Source of the DNA: an uncultured Eubacteriales bacterium
Lineage (GTDB): Bacteria > Bacillota_A > Clostridia > Christensenellales > Aristaeellaceae
Length of the DNA stretch: 10,563 nucleotides
Assembly (NCBI GenBank): GCA_902766515.1
Contig: CACXEB010000014.1
Location: forward strand, 1-10,563
Reading direction: 5' to 3'
Part shown: piece after piece, positions 1 to 6,972 of the stretch
How positions within the stretch are numbered: the stretch's first letter is position 1
How the letters are laid out: every line of letters starts with the position of its first letter
Program-made: the position numbers and the translations under genes
Notes under the pieces: model-generated
What the model was told of the DNA's origin: nothing
What the model saw: the letters and a program-made list of their open reading frames with translations, nothing else
The model's database searches: none

Positions 1-2
1 AG

Positions 3-899
<897 letters not shown>

Positions 900-950
900 T
901 ACCAGTATGATGGTCAGTCATTTTTCGGAAGCTGCCGGTGAATGATTACC

Positions 951-969
951 TATATAAAAACAATATGAT
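951..969 (+). promoter_or_regulatory. Possible promoter -10 region upstream of rpsP
   Basis: The 97-nt gap between ffh and rpsP contains a markedly AT-rich stretch (about 941-970) in an otherwise GC-rich window. It holds two good -10-like hexamers, TATAAA at 953-958 and TATGAT at 964-969. I could not find a convincing -35 at 16-18 nt upstream of either, and neither has a TGn extension. A promoter for the ribosomal block is plausible by position and composition only. Confidence 0.3.
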
Positions 970-983
970 CACAAGAAGATCAA

Positions 984-988
984 GGAGG
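984..988 (+). promoter_or_regulatory. Strong ribosome binding site of rpsP
   Basis: GGAGG within AAGGAGGAAACAGCA lies 8 nt before the ATG at 997. It is one of the best Shine-Dalgarno matches in the window, fits a highly expressed ribosomal protein gene, and fixes the start. Confidence 0.85.
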
Positions 989-996
989 AAACAGCA

Positions 997-1242
997 ATGG
1001 TCAAAATCCGTCTCAAGAGAATGGGCATGAAGAAGAATCCGTTCTACCGCGTGGTAGTGGCGGACGAGCGCTCCCCCCGCGATGGCCGTTTCATCGACGA
1101 AATCGGCTACTATGATCCGATGAAGAAACCGTCTCTGATCAACATCGACAAGGAAAAGGCGCTGGATTGGATGCAGAAGGGCGCTCAGCCCACGGATTCG
1201 GCGCGCAGTCTGCTCAAGCGCGCGGGCGTGATTGAAAAGTAA
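997..1242 (+). CDS. rpsP: 30S ribosomal protein S16
   Basis: This 81-residue protein begins [20 protein letters not shown], the S16 N-terminus, followed by the conserved [20 protein letters not shown] core. The length is normal for the family. S16 binds 16S rRNA early in assembly of the small subunit body and is needed for 30S formation. The ATG at 997 is fixed by GGAGG 8 nt upstream and by the family N-terminus. It opens the ribosome and tRNA block, sits after ffh, and is followed after only 3 nt by khpA, so the two are almost certainly co-transcribed. Its codon use looks less GC-biased than the genes around it (for example CGT, TCT and GTA codons), which fits a highly expressed gene. Confidence 0.98.
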   Translation: MVKIRLKRMGMKKNPFYRVVVADERSPRDGRFIDEIGYYDPMKKPSLINIDKEKALDWMQKGAQPTDSARSLLKRAGVIEK

Positions 1243-1245
1243 ATC

Positions 1246-1473
1246 ATGCGGGAGCTTGTGGAATTTCTGGCCAAGTCCCTCGTCGATCAGCCGGACCAGG
1301 TGAGCGTCACCGAGACGGAAGGCCCCGAAGCGGTGATTATCGAGCTGAACGTGGCCCCGGAGGACATGGGAAAGGTCATTGGCAAACAGGGCCGCATCGC
1401 CAAGGCGATCCGCACGGTTGTCAAAGCGGCTGCATCCCGCTCTGAAAAACCGGTCTTTGTGGAGATTCAGTGA
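1246..1473 (+). CDS. khpA: KH-domain RNA-binding protein KhpA (YlqC family)
   Basis: This is a 75-residue single type II KH-domain protein. The GxxG loop is GKQG at residues 46-49, inside MGKVIGKQGRIAKAIRTVV, and is flanked by the usual helices. KhpA proteins bind RNA, usually together with KhpB (Jag/EloR), and affect cell division and elongation in Firmicutes; the partner gene is not in this window. The start lies 3 nt after the rpsP stop with no clear Shine-Dalgarno sequence of its own, which suggests translational coupling to rpsP. The position between rpsP and rimM is typical of Firmicutes. A stem-loop with a T-rich tail follows the stop codon, so part of the transcription may end here. 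Length and motif are as expected. Confidence 0.95.
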   Translation: MRELVEFLAKSLVDQPDQVSVTETEGPEAVIIELNVAPEDMGKVIGKQGRIAKAIRTVVKAAASRSEKPVFVEIQ

Positions 1474-1482
1474 ATGTTTGAT

Positions 1483-1515
1483 GGTTCAGTGCCGAGCGCA
1501 TTGAACCTTCTTTTG
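1483..1515 (+). terminator. Stem-loop with T-rich tail between khpA and rimM (terminator or attenuator)
   Basis: GGTTCAGTGC (1483-1492) pairs with GCATTGAACC (1498-1507): nine Watson-Crick pairs and one G-T pair around a 5-nt loop (CGAGC). TTCTTTTG follows directly at 1508-1515. This has the form of an intrinsic terminator on the plus strand, starting 10 nt after the khpA stop. I see no convincing promoter between it and rimM, so it is more likely a partial terminator or attenuator inside one long operon than a hard end. Confidence 0.55.
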
Positions 1516-1534
1516 TATCCGGGCAGATCTGGAA

Positions 1535-1570
1535 GGAGGAGAGCGCGCCCGCGCGGGCGCCTGTGGATCC
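1535..1570 (+). promoter_or_regulatory. rimM Shine-Dalgarno separated from the start codon by a GC hairpin
   Basis: GGAGGA at 1535-1540 is a strong Shine-Dalgarno sequence but lies 30 nt before the rimM ATG at 1571. Between them, 1545-1560 reads GCGCCCGCGCGGGCGC, a perfect 16-nt palindrome that can fold as a 6-bp all-GC stem with a 4-nt loop. Folding would cut the effective spacing to about 14 nt. No in-frame ATG, GTG or TTG lies between the Shine-Dalgarno sequence and 1571, so moving the start does not remove the gap. Confidence 0.6.
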
Positions 1571-2092
1571 ATGCTGACACCCTATCTTGAAATCGGAGAA
1601 GTGCTGAAGCCCCAGGGCGTGCAGGGGCTGGTGAAGGTGCGTCCGGATACCGACGCGCCGGAAAGGTATCTTGTCCTGAAATCCGTGTTCGTTGAGGCGG
1701 AGGGAGGATACCGGGAGCTGCCGATCAGCGACCAGAGCCTGCGGGACGGCTATGTGTACCTGCGGCTGGACGGCGCGCGGACCCGCGACGAGGCGGAAAA
1801 GCAGCGCGGGCTGATGCTGTATGTGGACCGCGCGCACGCCAGGCCGCTCGGGAAGGACGAGTGGTACATCACCGACCTGGTCGGCTGCAGGGTGTCGCTG
1901 GACAGCGGCGAGGCCGTGGGCGAGGTGACGGAGGTCATGCAGCCGGGCGCGAACGATGTCTTCGTGATCAGGGGGCCGAAGGGGGAAATCCTCGTGCCGG
2001 TGCTACGGGATGTCCTCGTGTCGGTTGATGTGGAGGACCGGTCGATCGTCCTCAATGCCCGGCGCTTCCGTGAAGTGGCGGTGCTGCCGTGA
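1571..2092 (+). CDS. rimM: Ribosome maturation factor RimM
   Basis: This 173-residue protein has the normal RimM length. RimM binds S19 and helps mature the 3' (head) domain of the 30S subunit. The N-terminal RimM beta-barrel begins YLEIGEVLKPQGVQGLVKV; the usual HGxxG at this place is QGVQG. The C-terminal PRC-barrel begins around residue 95 with DEWYITDLVGCRV and continues through GANDVFVIRGPKGEILVPVL. The ATG at 1571 is the only in-frame start that matches the family N-terminus; its Shine-Dalgarno sequence is 30 nt away across a GC hairpin, listed separately. The stop codon TGA overlaps the GTG start of trmD by 4 nt, so the two are translationally coupled, as is common for this pair. Confidence 0.96.
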   Translation: MLTPYLEIGEVLKPQGVQGLVKVRPDTDAPERYLVLKSVFVEAEGGYRELPISDQSLRDGYVYLRLDGARTRDEAEKQRGLMLYVDRAHARPLGKDEWYITDLVGCRVSLDSGEAVGEVTEVMQPGANDVFVIRGPKGEILVPVLRDVLVSVDVEDRSIVLNARRFREVAVLP

Positions 2093-2829
2093 AGATCACC
2101 ATCCTGACCATCTTCCCGGAGATGTGCGAGCAGGTGCTGTCATACAGCATCCTGGGCCGGGCGCGGGAGGCAGGGCTGCTGGACGCGCGGGCGGTGGACA
2201 TCCGCCCCTACTCGGCGGCCAAGCACAAGAATACCGATGACTATCCCTTCGGCGGCGGCCAGGGGATGCTGATGACCCCGCAGCCGATCGCCGACGCGAT
2301 GAACGCGGTCTGCGGGCCGGACTTTCAGGGGCAGCGGATCTACCTGGGCCCCCGGGGAGAGCGCTTTACCCAACGCGTCGCGGAGGAGCTGGCCCAATGC
2401 CCGGAACTGGTGCTGCTCTGCGGCCATTACGAGGGCGTCGACCAGCGGGTGCTGGACCATTACATCGACCGGGAGGTCTCCGTCGGCGATTATATCCTGA
2501 CCGGCGGCGAGCTCGCCGCGCTGGTGGTGACCGACGCGGTGGCGCGGCTGATCCCCGGGGTGCTGGGCTCCGCCTTCAGCGCTGCGGACGAGAGCTTTTC
2601 CGCCGCCGGGCTGCTGGAATACCCGCAGTATACGCGGCCCCGCGTGTTTGAGGGTGAAGAGGTGCCGGAGGTGCTGCTGAACGGCAACCATGCCGCGATC
2701 GCCGCGTGGCGGCGGCAGGAAGCGCTGCGGACGACCGCGCGCCTGCGGCCGGACCTGCTGAAGACGGCGCAACTGACGGAGAAGGAGAGACAGGAGCTTG
2801 AGGCACTGGGATACGATGTACGGGCGTAG
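2089..2829 (+). CDS. trmD: tRNA (guanine-N1)-methyltransferase TrmD
   Basis: TrmD uses S-adenosylmethionine to methylate G37 next to the anticodon, preventing +1 frameshifts. The 246-residue protein has the SPOUT trefoil-knot signature: ILTIFPEM at the N-terminus, DDYPFGGGQGM (residues about 50-60), LLCGHYEGVDQRV, VSVGDYILTGGELAALVV, and GLLEYPQYTRPRVFEG. It starts with GTG inside the rimM stop (GTGA overlap), a coupled start that agrees with the family N-terminus. Two small oddities sit beside the active-site loop. The residue before SF, Asp in the E. coli protein (D169, the proposed general base), is Glu here. The SF-to-GLLEY spacing is three residues instead of the usual two, in a small repeated FSAADES/FSAAG segment. 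rplS, the usual next gene, is absent; the 3' end overlaps a CotH-family gene instead. Confidence 0.97.
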   Translation: MKITILTIFPEMCEQVLSYSILGRAREAGLLDARAVDIRPYSAAKHKNTDDYPFGGGQGMLMTPQPIADAMNAVCGPDFQGQRIYLGPRGERFTQRVAEELAQCPELVLLCGHYEGVDQRVLDHYIDREVSVGDYILTGGELAALVVTDAVARLIPGVLGSAFSAADESFSAAGLLEYPQYTRPRVFEGEEVPEVLLNGNHAAIAAWRRQEALRTTARLRPDLLKTAQLTEKERQELEALGYDVRA

Positions 2830-4489
2830 CGGCCGGCTGGGGATGCTGCTGGCGCTGGCGCTGCTGTGCTGCCTGGCCGGGCCGCCGGCGCGGGCCGCCA
2901 AGACGGTCTACCCGGAGATCTACCTGCAGAGCGGCGACCGCCGTGTGATCCTGTGGGAATACGGCAGCAACGTCACCTTTTTCCTGCCCTCCGGCTTTGA
3001 CCGGGAGGGGATGACGCTCGCCGGCGGCGGCGCAATCGGCAGCGTCACGATCGACGGTACGGCCTATCGGGACGGGGACGCCGTCACGCTGGATGCCGGC
3101 GCGGCGAAGCATACGCTGAAATACGGAAAAACGACGTACAACCTGCGGATCATGCAGTCCACGCAGGTGCCGTCCGTATTCCTGACGACCGCGTCCGGGT
3201 CCCTCAGCTACATCCACGAAAACAAGCAGAATAAAGAAGCAGGGACCTTCCGCCTGTACGACGAAAACGGCCGGCTGACGCTGAGCAGGCCGCTGGAGCA
3301 TGTCAAGGGGCGCGGCAACTCGACCTTCGGCGAGCCAAAACGGCCGTACCAGATCAAGTTCAGCGCCCGGACGTCCCTGTTCGGCATGCCGGCAGCCAAG
3401 CGCTGGCTGCTGCTGGCCAACCACAAGGACCATGCCCTGATCCGTAACCAGATCCTGTTTGAGGCGGCGCGCCGCCTGGGCGAGCGCTATCCGAACGACG
3501 ACCGGTACGTGGACCTGTACATCAACAGCCAGTACCTGGGCACGTACGAGCTCTGCCAGAAGGTGGAGATCGACAGCGCGCGCATTGACATCCGGGACCT
3601 GGAGAAGGCAACGGAAGCGCTGAATGATGATCCGCTGGACAGCTATCCCCGCTACGGGTCCAGCCGGGTGAAGAAGTCGACGGTCAAGGGGTTCAGGATT
3701 CCCGTGGACCCGGAGGACATCACGGGGGGCTACCTGGTCGTGCTTGAGAAGGCGTTCCATTACCCGGAAAACCCGAACGGCCTGGTGACCAGCCGCGGCA
3801 TCTGCTTCCTGGTCAAATCGCCGGAATACATGTCCGAAAAACAGGGCGCTTACATCGCCGGCGAGCTCCAGCGGCTGGAGAACGCCATCTATTCCAAGGA
3901 CGGGCGCGACCCGGAGAGCGGCCGCCATTTCACGGAGCTGGCCGACCTGGACTCCATGGTACGGGAATACCTGCTGGAAGAGGTCTTTAAAAACTACGAC
4001 GCGAACCGGTCGAGCCAATACATCGTCAAGCCGTCCGACAGCGAGGGCGGGATCCTGTATTTCGGGCCTTCCTGGGACTTTGACCTGAGCATGGGCGACC
4101 GCAGCGACGACAAGTCCAGCACGATCGCCAGCCCCAAACGCATGCTGGCCAGCAACGGCACGGGCTGGCTGCCGGCGCTCTGCAAGCACAGGGTCTTCTA
4201 TGAGCGGGCCATTGTCATGTATTATGAGGAGATGGTGCCCTGGCTGCGGGCGCTGACCGGACTGGAGCCGGATGGGCAGACGGTCCCGCTGATGGACCGA
4301 TACGAGCTGCTGAAGGATTCCGCCGCCATGAACTTTACGCGCTGGCCGGTGCTGACCAGCCCGGCCGTCGTGAATACGGGAACGACCTACGAGGCGAACT
4401 TTACGTACCTGAACAGCTGGCTGGTGCGCCGGATGGAATACCTGGACACCGTATGGCTGAACGATTACCGGAAACTGACCGCTGAATAA
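2816..4489 (+). CDS. Secreted CotH-family (CotH kinase fold) protein
   Basis: About 557 residues from the ATG at 2816. The N-terminus is a Sec signal peptide: MYGRSGR, a hydrophobic run LGMLLALALLCCLAG, then a likely cut after PPARA. A beta-rich region of about 90 residues follows, then the CotH core: KGRGNSTF (residues 164-171), KRWLLLANHKDHALIRNQ, YVDLYINSQYLGTYEL from 231, TGGYLVVLEK, EEVFKNYDANRSS (N393, D395) and GPSWDFDLS with WDFD at 420-423, the putative metal and catalytic site. Bacillus CotH is an atypical kinase that phosphorylates spore-coat proteins; secreted relatives are common in Clostridia and mostly unstudied, so the substrate is unknown. The start is uncertain: a TTG at 2798 with AGGAG 10 nt upstream would add six residues and lengthen the trmD overlap from 14 to 32 nt. 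The ATG is preferred for its more typical n-region. It follows trmD directly and precedes a beta-mannosidase by 38 nt. No C-terminal anchor is seen. Confidence 0.9.
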   Translation: MYGRSGRLGMLLALALLCCLAGPPARAAKTVYPEIYLQSGDRRVILWEYGSNVTFFLPSGFDREGMTLAGGGAIGSVTIDGTAYRDGDAVTLDAGAAKHTLKYGKTTYNLRIMQSTQVPSVFLTTASGSLSYIHENKQNKEAGTFRLYDENGRLTLSRPLEHVKGRGNSTFGEPKRPYQIKFSARTSLFGMPAAKRWLLLANHKDHALIRNQILFEAARRLGERYPNDDRYVDLYINSQYLGTYELCQKVEIDSARIDIRDLEKATEALNDDPLDSYPRYGSSRVKKSTVKGFRIPVDPEDITGGYLVVLEKAFHYPENPNGLVTSRGICFLVKSPEYMSEKQGAYIAGELQRLENAIYSKDGRDPESGRHFTELADLDSMVREYLLEEVFKNYDANRSSQYIVKPSDSEGGILYFGPSWDFDLSMGDRSDDKSSTIASPKRMLASNGTGWLPALCKHRVFYERAIVMYYEEMVPWLRALTGLEPDGQTVPLMDRYELLKDSAAMNFTRWPVLTSPAVVNTGTTYEANFTYLNSWLVRRMEYLDTVWLNDYRKLTAE

Positions 4490-4527
4490 CCCCGACCGGA
4501 CGGGGATGCCGGAAAGGTGATGCTGTG

Positions 4528-6972
4528 ATGACTGAACAAATCCTGAAAGATGGCTGGAACCTGCAATTCGACGGCCGGATGTATGCCTGCCGGGTGCCCT
4601 GCTCGGTATACGATACGCTGTGCAAAGCCGGCGTCCTGCCGGATCCCTATGACGGGATGAATGAATACCGGCTGACCGGTGTCTGCGACGGGGACGCGGT
4701 TTTTGAGACGGAATGGACGCCCGGAGAGGGCCTCCGGCAGGCGGACCGGGTCGAACTGGTGTTTGAGGGAATCGACACGCTGGCGGAGGTGACGCTGAAC
4801 GGCCGGATGCTGGGCGCCGCCGACAACATGCACCGCACCTGGGTGTTTGATATCCGGCAGGCGATGCGGGAGGGCCCGAACCGGCTGCGGGTGGCGATCG
4901 CTTCCCCGAACCGGTACATCGCGGCCCGCCAGGCGGAGCGGCCGCTGTGGGGCGTGGACTCCACCATGGCGGGCTATCCGCACCTGCGCAAGGCGCACTA
5001 CATGTTCGGCTGGGACTGGGGCCCGCAGCTGCCCGACATGGGCATCTGGCGGTCGGTCCGGGTGCGCGGGTACCGGGCGGGCCGCATCCGGGACGTCTAT
5101 TATACCCAGCGGCATGAGGAAGGCCGCGTGCTGCTGTCCTGCCAGGCGGAACTGGAGGCGTGGACGGACGGGCTGACCGCCGAGCTGACGGTCGTCTCGC
5201 CGGACGGGACCGTCCTTTCGGCGCCGATCGCGGACGGCCGGGCGGAGGTGGCGATCGAACGCCCGCGGCTCTGGTGGGTGCGCGGGCTGGGGGACCAGCC
5301 GCTGTACACCTGCTGTGTGACGCTCCGCCGGGACGGGGAAACCGTCGACCGGTATGAGCGCCGGATCGGCCTGCGGACGCTGACGGTCTCCCAGGAGCCG
5401 GACGCGTGGGGCAGGGAATTCTGCTTCATCAACAACGGCGTACGGGTGTTCGCGATGGGGGCCAACGTGATCCCGGAGGACCAGCTGCTGCCCCGCTGCA
5501 CGCCGGAGCGGACGGCCCGCTTCCTGCGCGACTGCGAACGGGCAAATTATAATTTCCTGCGCGTCTGGGGCGGCGGCATCTACCCGGCGGACGATTTTTA
5601 CAACTGGTGCGACGAGCACGGCCTGGTCGTCTGGCAGGACTTCATGTTCGCGTGCTCGGCCTACCGCCTGACGCCCGCCTTTGAGGCGACGGTCCGCCGG
5701 GAAGTGGAGGATAACGTGCGCCGGCTGCGGAATCACGCGTGCCTGGGCCTGTGGTGCGGCAACAACGAGATCGAATCCGCCTGGGTCGGCTGGAACCTGC
5801 CGGAGGATCCGGAGGCGGAAGCGGATTACCTGACCCTGTTCGAGTCGCTGATCCCCGACGCGCTCCGCCGGCTGGACCCGGAAACGTTCTACTGGCCGTC
5901 CTCGCCCTCTTCCGGCGGCGGGTTCCGTGATCCCTCGTCCAACCAGGCCGGGGACATGCACTACTGGGCGGTCTGGCACAATTTCAAGCCGATCGAGGCG
6001 TTCCGCCGGGAGTATTACCGGTTCTGCTCGGAGTACGGCTTTGAGAGCGTGCCGGATATGAAAACCGTCCGCACCTTCTGCCATGAAAAAAAGCCCGACC
6101 TGTGCGGTCGGGTGATGGAAGCGCACCAGAAGTGCACCCAGGGCAACGAAAAAATCATGTACTACCTGGCGCAGATGGTCAATTATCCGGAGAGCTTTGA
6201 GCGGCTGGTCTACTGCACGCAGCTGGTGCAGGCGGACTGCATCCGCTCCAACGTGGAGCATATGCGCCGGGCACGCGGCCGCTGCATGGGGTCCGCCTAC
6301 TGGCAGGTCAACGATTCCAACCCCGTCATCTCCTGGAGCAGCCTGGACTATTACGGGCGGTGGAAGGCGCTGCACTACGCGGCGCGGCGGTTTTACGCGC
6401 CGCTGCTGCTGTCCTGCGACGATACGGACCCGCTGCGCCCCGTGCTCACGGTGACGAACGACACGCGGACGGATGAGATGCTGACCGTGGTGTGCCGCCT
6501 GCGCGACCGGACGGCCGCCGTGCGGGCGGAATGGCGGCAGGAGGTGCGGGCCGCGGCGCTCTCCGCGGCGCCCTGCCTGGCGCTGGACCTGACGCAGTGG
6601 CTTCCGGACCGGCAGGCGCGCGAGACCCTTTACATTGAATACGCGCTGCTGCGCGGGGCGGAGCCGGTCAGCGCCGGCACGACCCTGTTCGTGCGGCCCA
6701 AGGCGTTTGACTTCCTCCCGGCGGGGCTGCGGGTCAGTGTGGAGGACCGGCCGGACGCGTTTGTCCTCACGCTGACTGCGGACGCCTTTGCCAAGAGCGT
6801 GTGCCTGGGCCTGCGCGAAGCGGACGCCGTCTTCAGCGACAACTGGTTTGATGTCCACGGGCCGGAGCCGGTCACCGTGACGCTGGAAAAGGCCGGCGCG
6901 CTGGCGGACTGGACCGCGGACACGCTCCGGCGGCAGCTGACGGTGGTCAGCTATTGGGACGGACAGGAATGA
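4528..6972 (+). CDS. Beta-mannosidase, glycoside hydrolase family 2
   Basis: This 814-residue GH2 enzyme is predicted to remove terminal beta-linked mannose from manno-oligosaccharides or N-glycan cores. The N-terminal jelly-roll (about 8-170) holds RVPCSVYDTLCKAGVLPDPY, typical of the mannosidase branch. A beta-sandwich follows (about 190-275), then the TIM barrel (about 280-615) with NFLRVWGGGIYPADDFYNWCDEHG. GNNEIE provides the acid/base E414, and FCSEYGFES provides the nucleophile E502; YWPSSPSSGGG and GDMHYWAVWHNF between them are also branch-typical. No signal peptide, so probably cytoplasmic. The ATG at 4528 is chosen over the adjoining GTG at 4525 because AAGGTGA lies 7 nt before it. 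It probably shares a transcript with the CotH gene. No mannan transporter is nearby, so substrate is inferred from family. The 3' end overlaps the convergent ispDF gene by 26 nt, and a minus-strand terminator lies inside the gene at 6086-6112. Confidence 0.93.
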   Translation: MTEQILKDGWNLQFDGRMYACRVPCSVYDTLCKAGVLPDPYDGMNEYRLTGVCDGDAVFETEWTPGEGLRQADRVELVFEGIDTLAEVTLNGRMLGAADNMHRTWVFDIRQAMREGPNRLRVAIASPNRYIAARQAERPLWGVDSTMAGYPHLRKAHYMFGWDWGPQLPDMGIWRSVRVRGYRAGRIRDVYYTQRHEEGRVLLSCQAELEAWTDGLTAELTVVSPDGTVLSAPIADGRAEVAIERPRLWWVRGLGDQPLYTCCVTLRRDGETVDRYERRIGLRTLTVSQEPDAWGREFCFINNGVRVFAMGANVIPEDQLLPRCTPERTARFLRDCERANYNFLRVWGGGIYPADDFYNWCDEHGLVVWQDFMFACSAYRLTPAFEATVRREVEDNVRRLRNHACLGLWCGNNEIESAWVGWNLPEDPEAEADYLTLFESLIPDALRRLDPETFYWPSSPSSGGGFRDPSSNQAGDMHYWAVWHNFKPIEAFRREYYRFCSEYGFESVPDMKTVRTFCHEKKPDLCGRVMEAHQKCTQGNEKIMYYLAQMVNYPESFERLVYCTQLVQADCIRSNVEHMRRARGRCMGSAYWQVNDSNPVISWSSLDYYGRWKALHYAARRFYAPLLLSCDDTDPLRPVLTVTNDTRTDEMLTVVCRLRDRTAAVRAEWRQEVRAAALSAAPCLALDLTQWLPDRQARETLYIEYALLRGAEPVSAGTTLFVRPKAFDFLPAGLRVSVEDRPDAFVLTLTADAFAKSVCLGLREADAVFSDNWFDVHGPEPVTVTLEKAGALADWTADTLRRQLTVVSYWDGQE
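6086..6112 (-). terminator. Intrinsic terminator on the minus strand, inside the mannosidase gene
   Basis: Read on the minus strand, CCCGACC (6112-6106), loop GCACA, GGTCGGG (6100-6094), one C, then seven T (6092-6086). A perfect 7-bp GC-rich stem directly followed by a run of seven T is a textbook intrinsic terminator. It lies 835 nt past the ispDF stop codon and would end the DUF4364-ispDF transcript. On the plus strand the stem has no T tract after it, so it should not stop mannosidase transcription. Confidence 0.6.
6935..6952. repeat. Perfect inverted repeat across the man/ispDF convergent overlap
   Basis: AGCTGAC (6935-6941) and GTCAGCT (6946-6952) flank a GGTG tetraloop, a perfect 7-bp hairpin possible on either strand. 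It covers the ispDF stop codon (6949-6947) and lies 18 nt before the mannosidase stop. Neither strand has a T tract after it, so it is not a standard intrinsic terminator. It could be a pause or 3'-end protection structure, or simply coding sequence by chance. Confidence 0.4.

Noticed and set aside
1501..1529. Promoter for rimM using TTGAAC (1501-1506) as -35
   Set aside because: No acceptable -10 lies 16-18 nt downstream (GCAGAT or CAGATC), and the hexamer is part of the terminator-like stem.
2849..2885. Lipobox for lipoprotein anchoring of the CotH protein (LLCC)
   Set aside because: The residue before the first Cys is Leu and before the second is Cys, not Gly, Ala or Ser, so a standard lipobox is absent; an ordinary signal peptide fits better.
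2576..4189. 537-codon open frame on the minus strand opposite trmD and the CotH gene
   Set aside because: Same antisense register as above relative to the CotH gene; low-complexity composition and no domain.
4490..4505. Hairpin CCCCG-ACCGGA-CGGGG just after the CotH gene stop
   Set aside because: A 5-bp stem with no T tract, leading straight into the mannosidase ribosome binding site; not supportable as a terminator.
4465..6858. 797-codon open frame on the minus strand opposite the mannosidase
   Set aside because: It lies in the register where antisense stops need TTA, CTA or TCA codons in the sense gene, which are rare in GC-rich genes. Its protein is rich in Arg, Pro, His and Gln with no recognisable domain, whereas the sense frame has full GH2 motifs.
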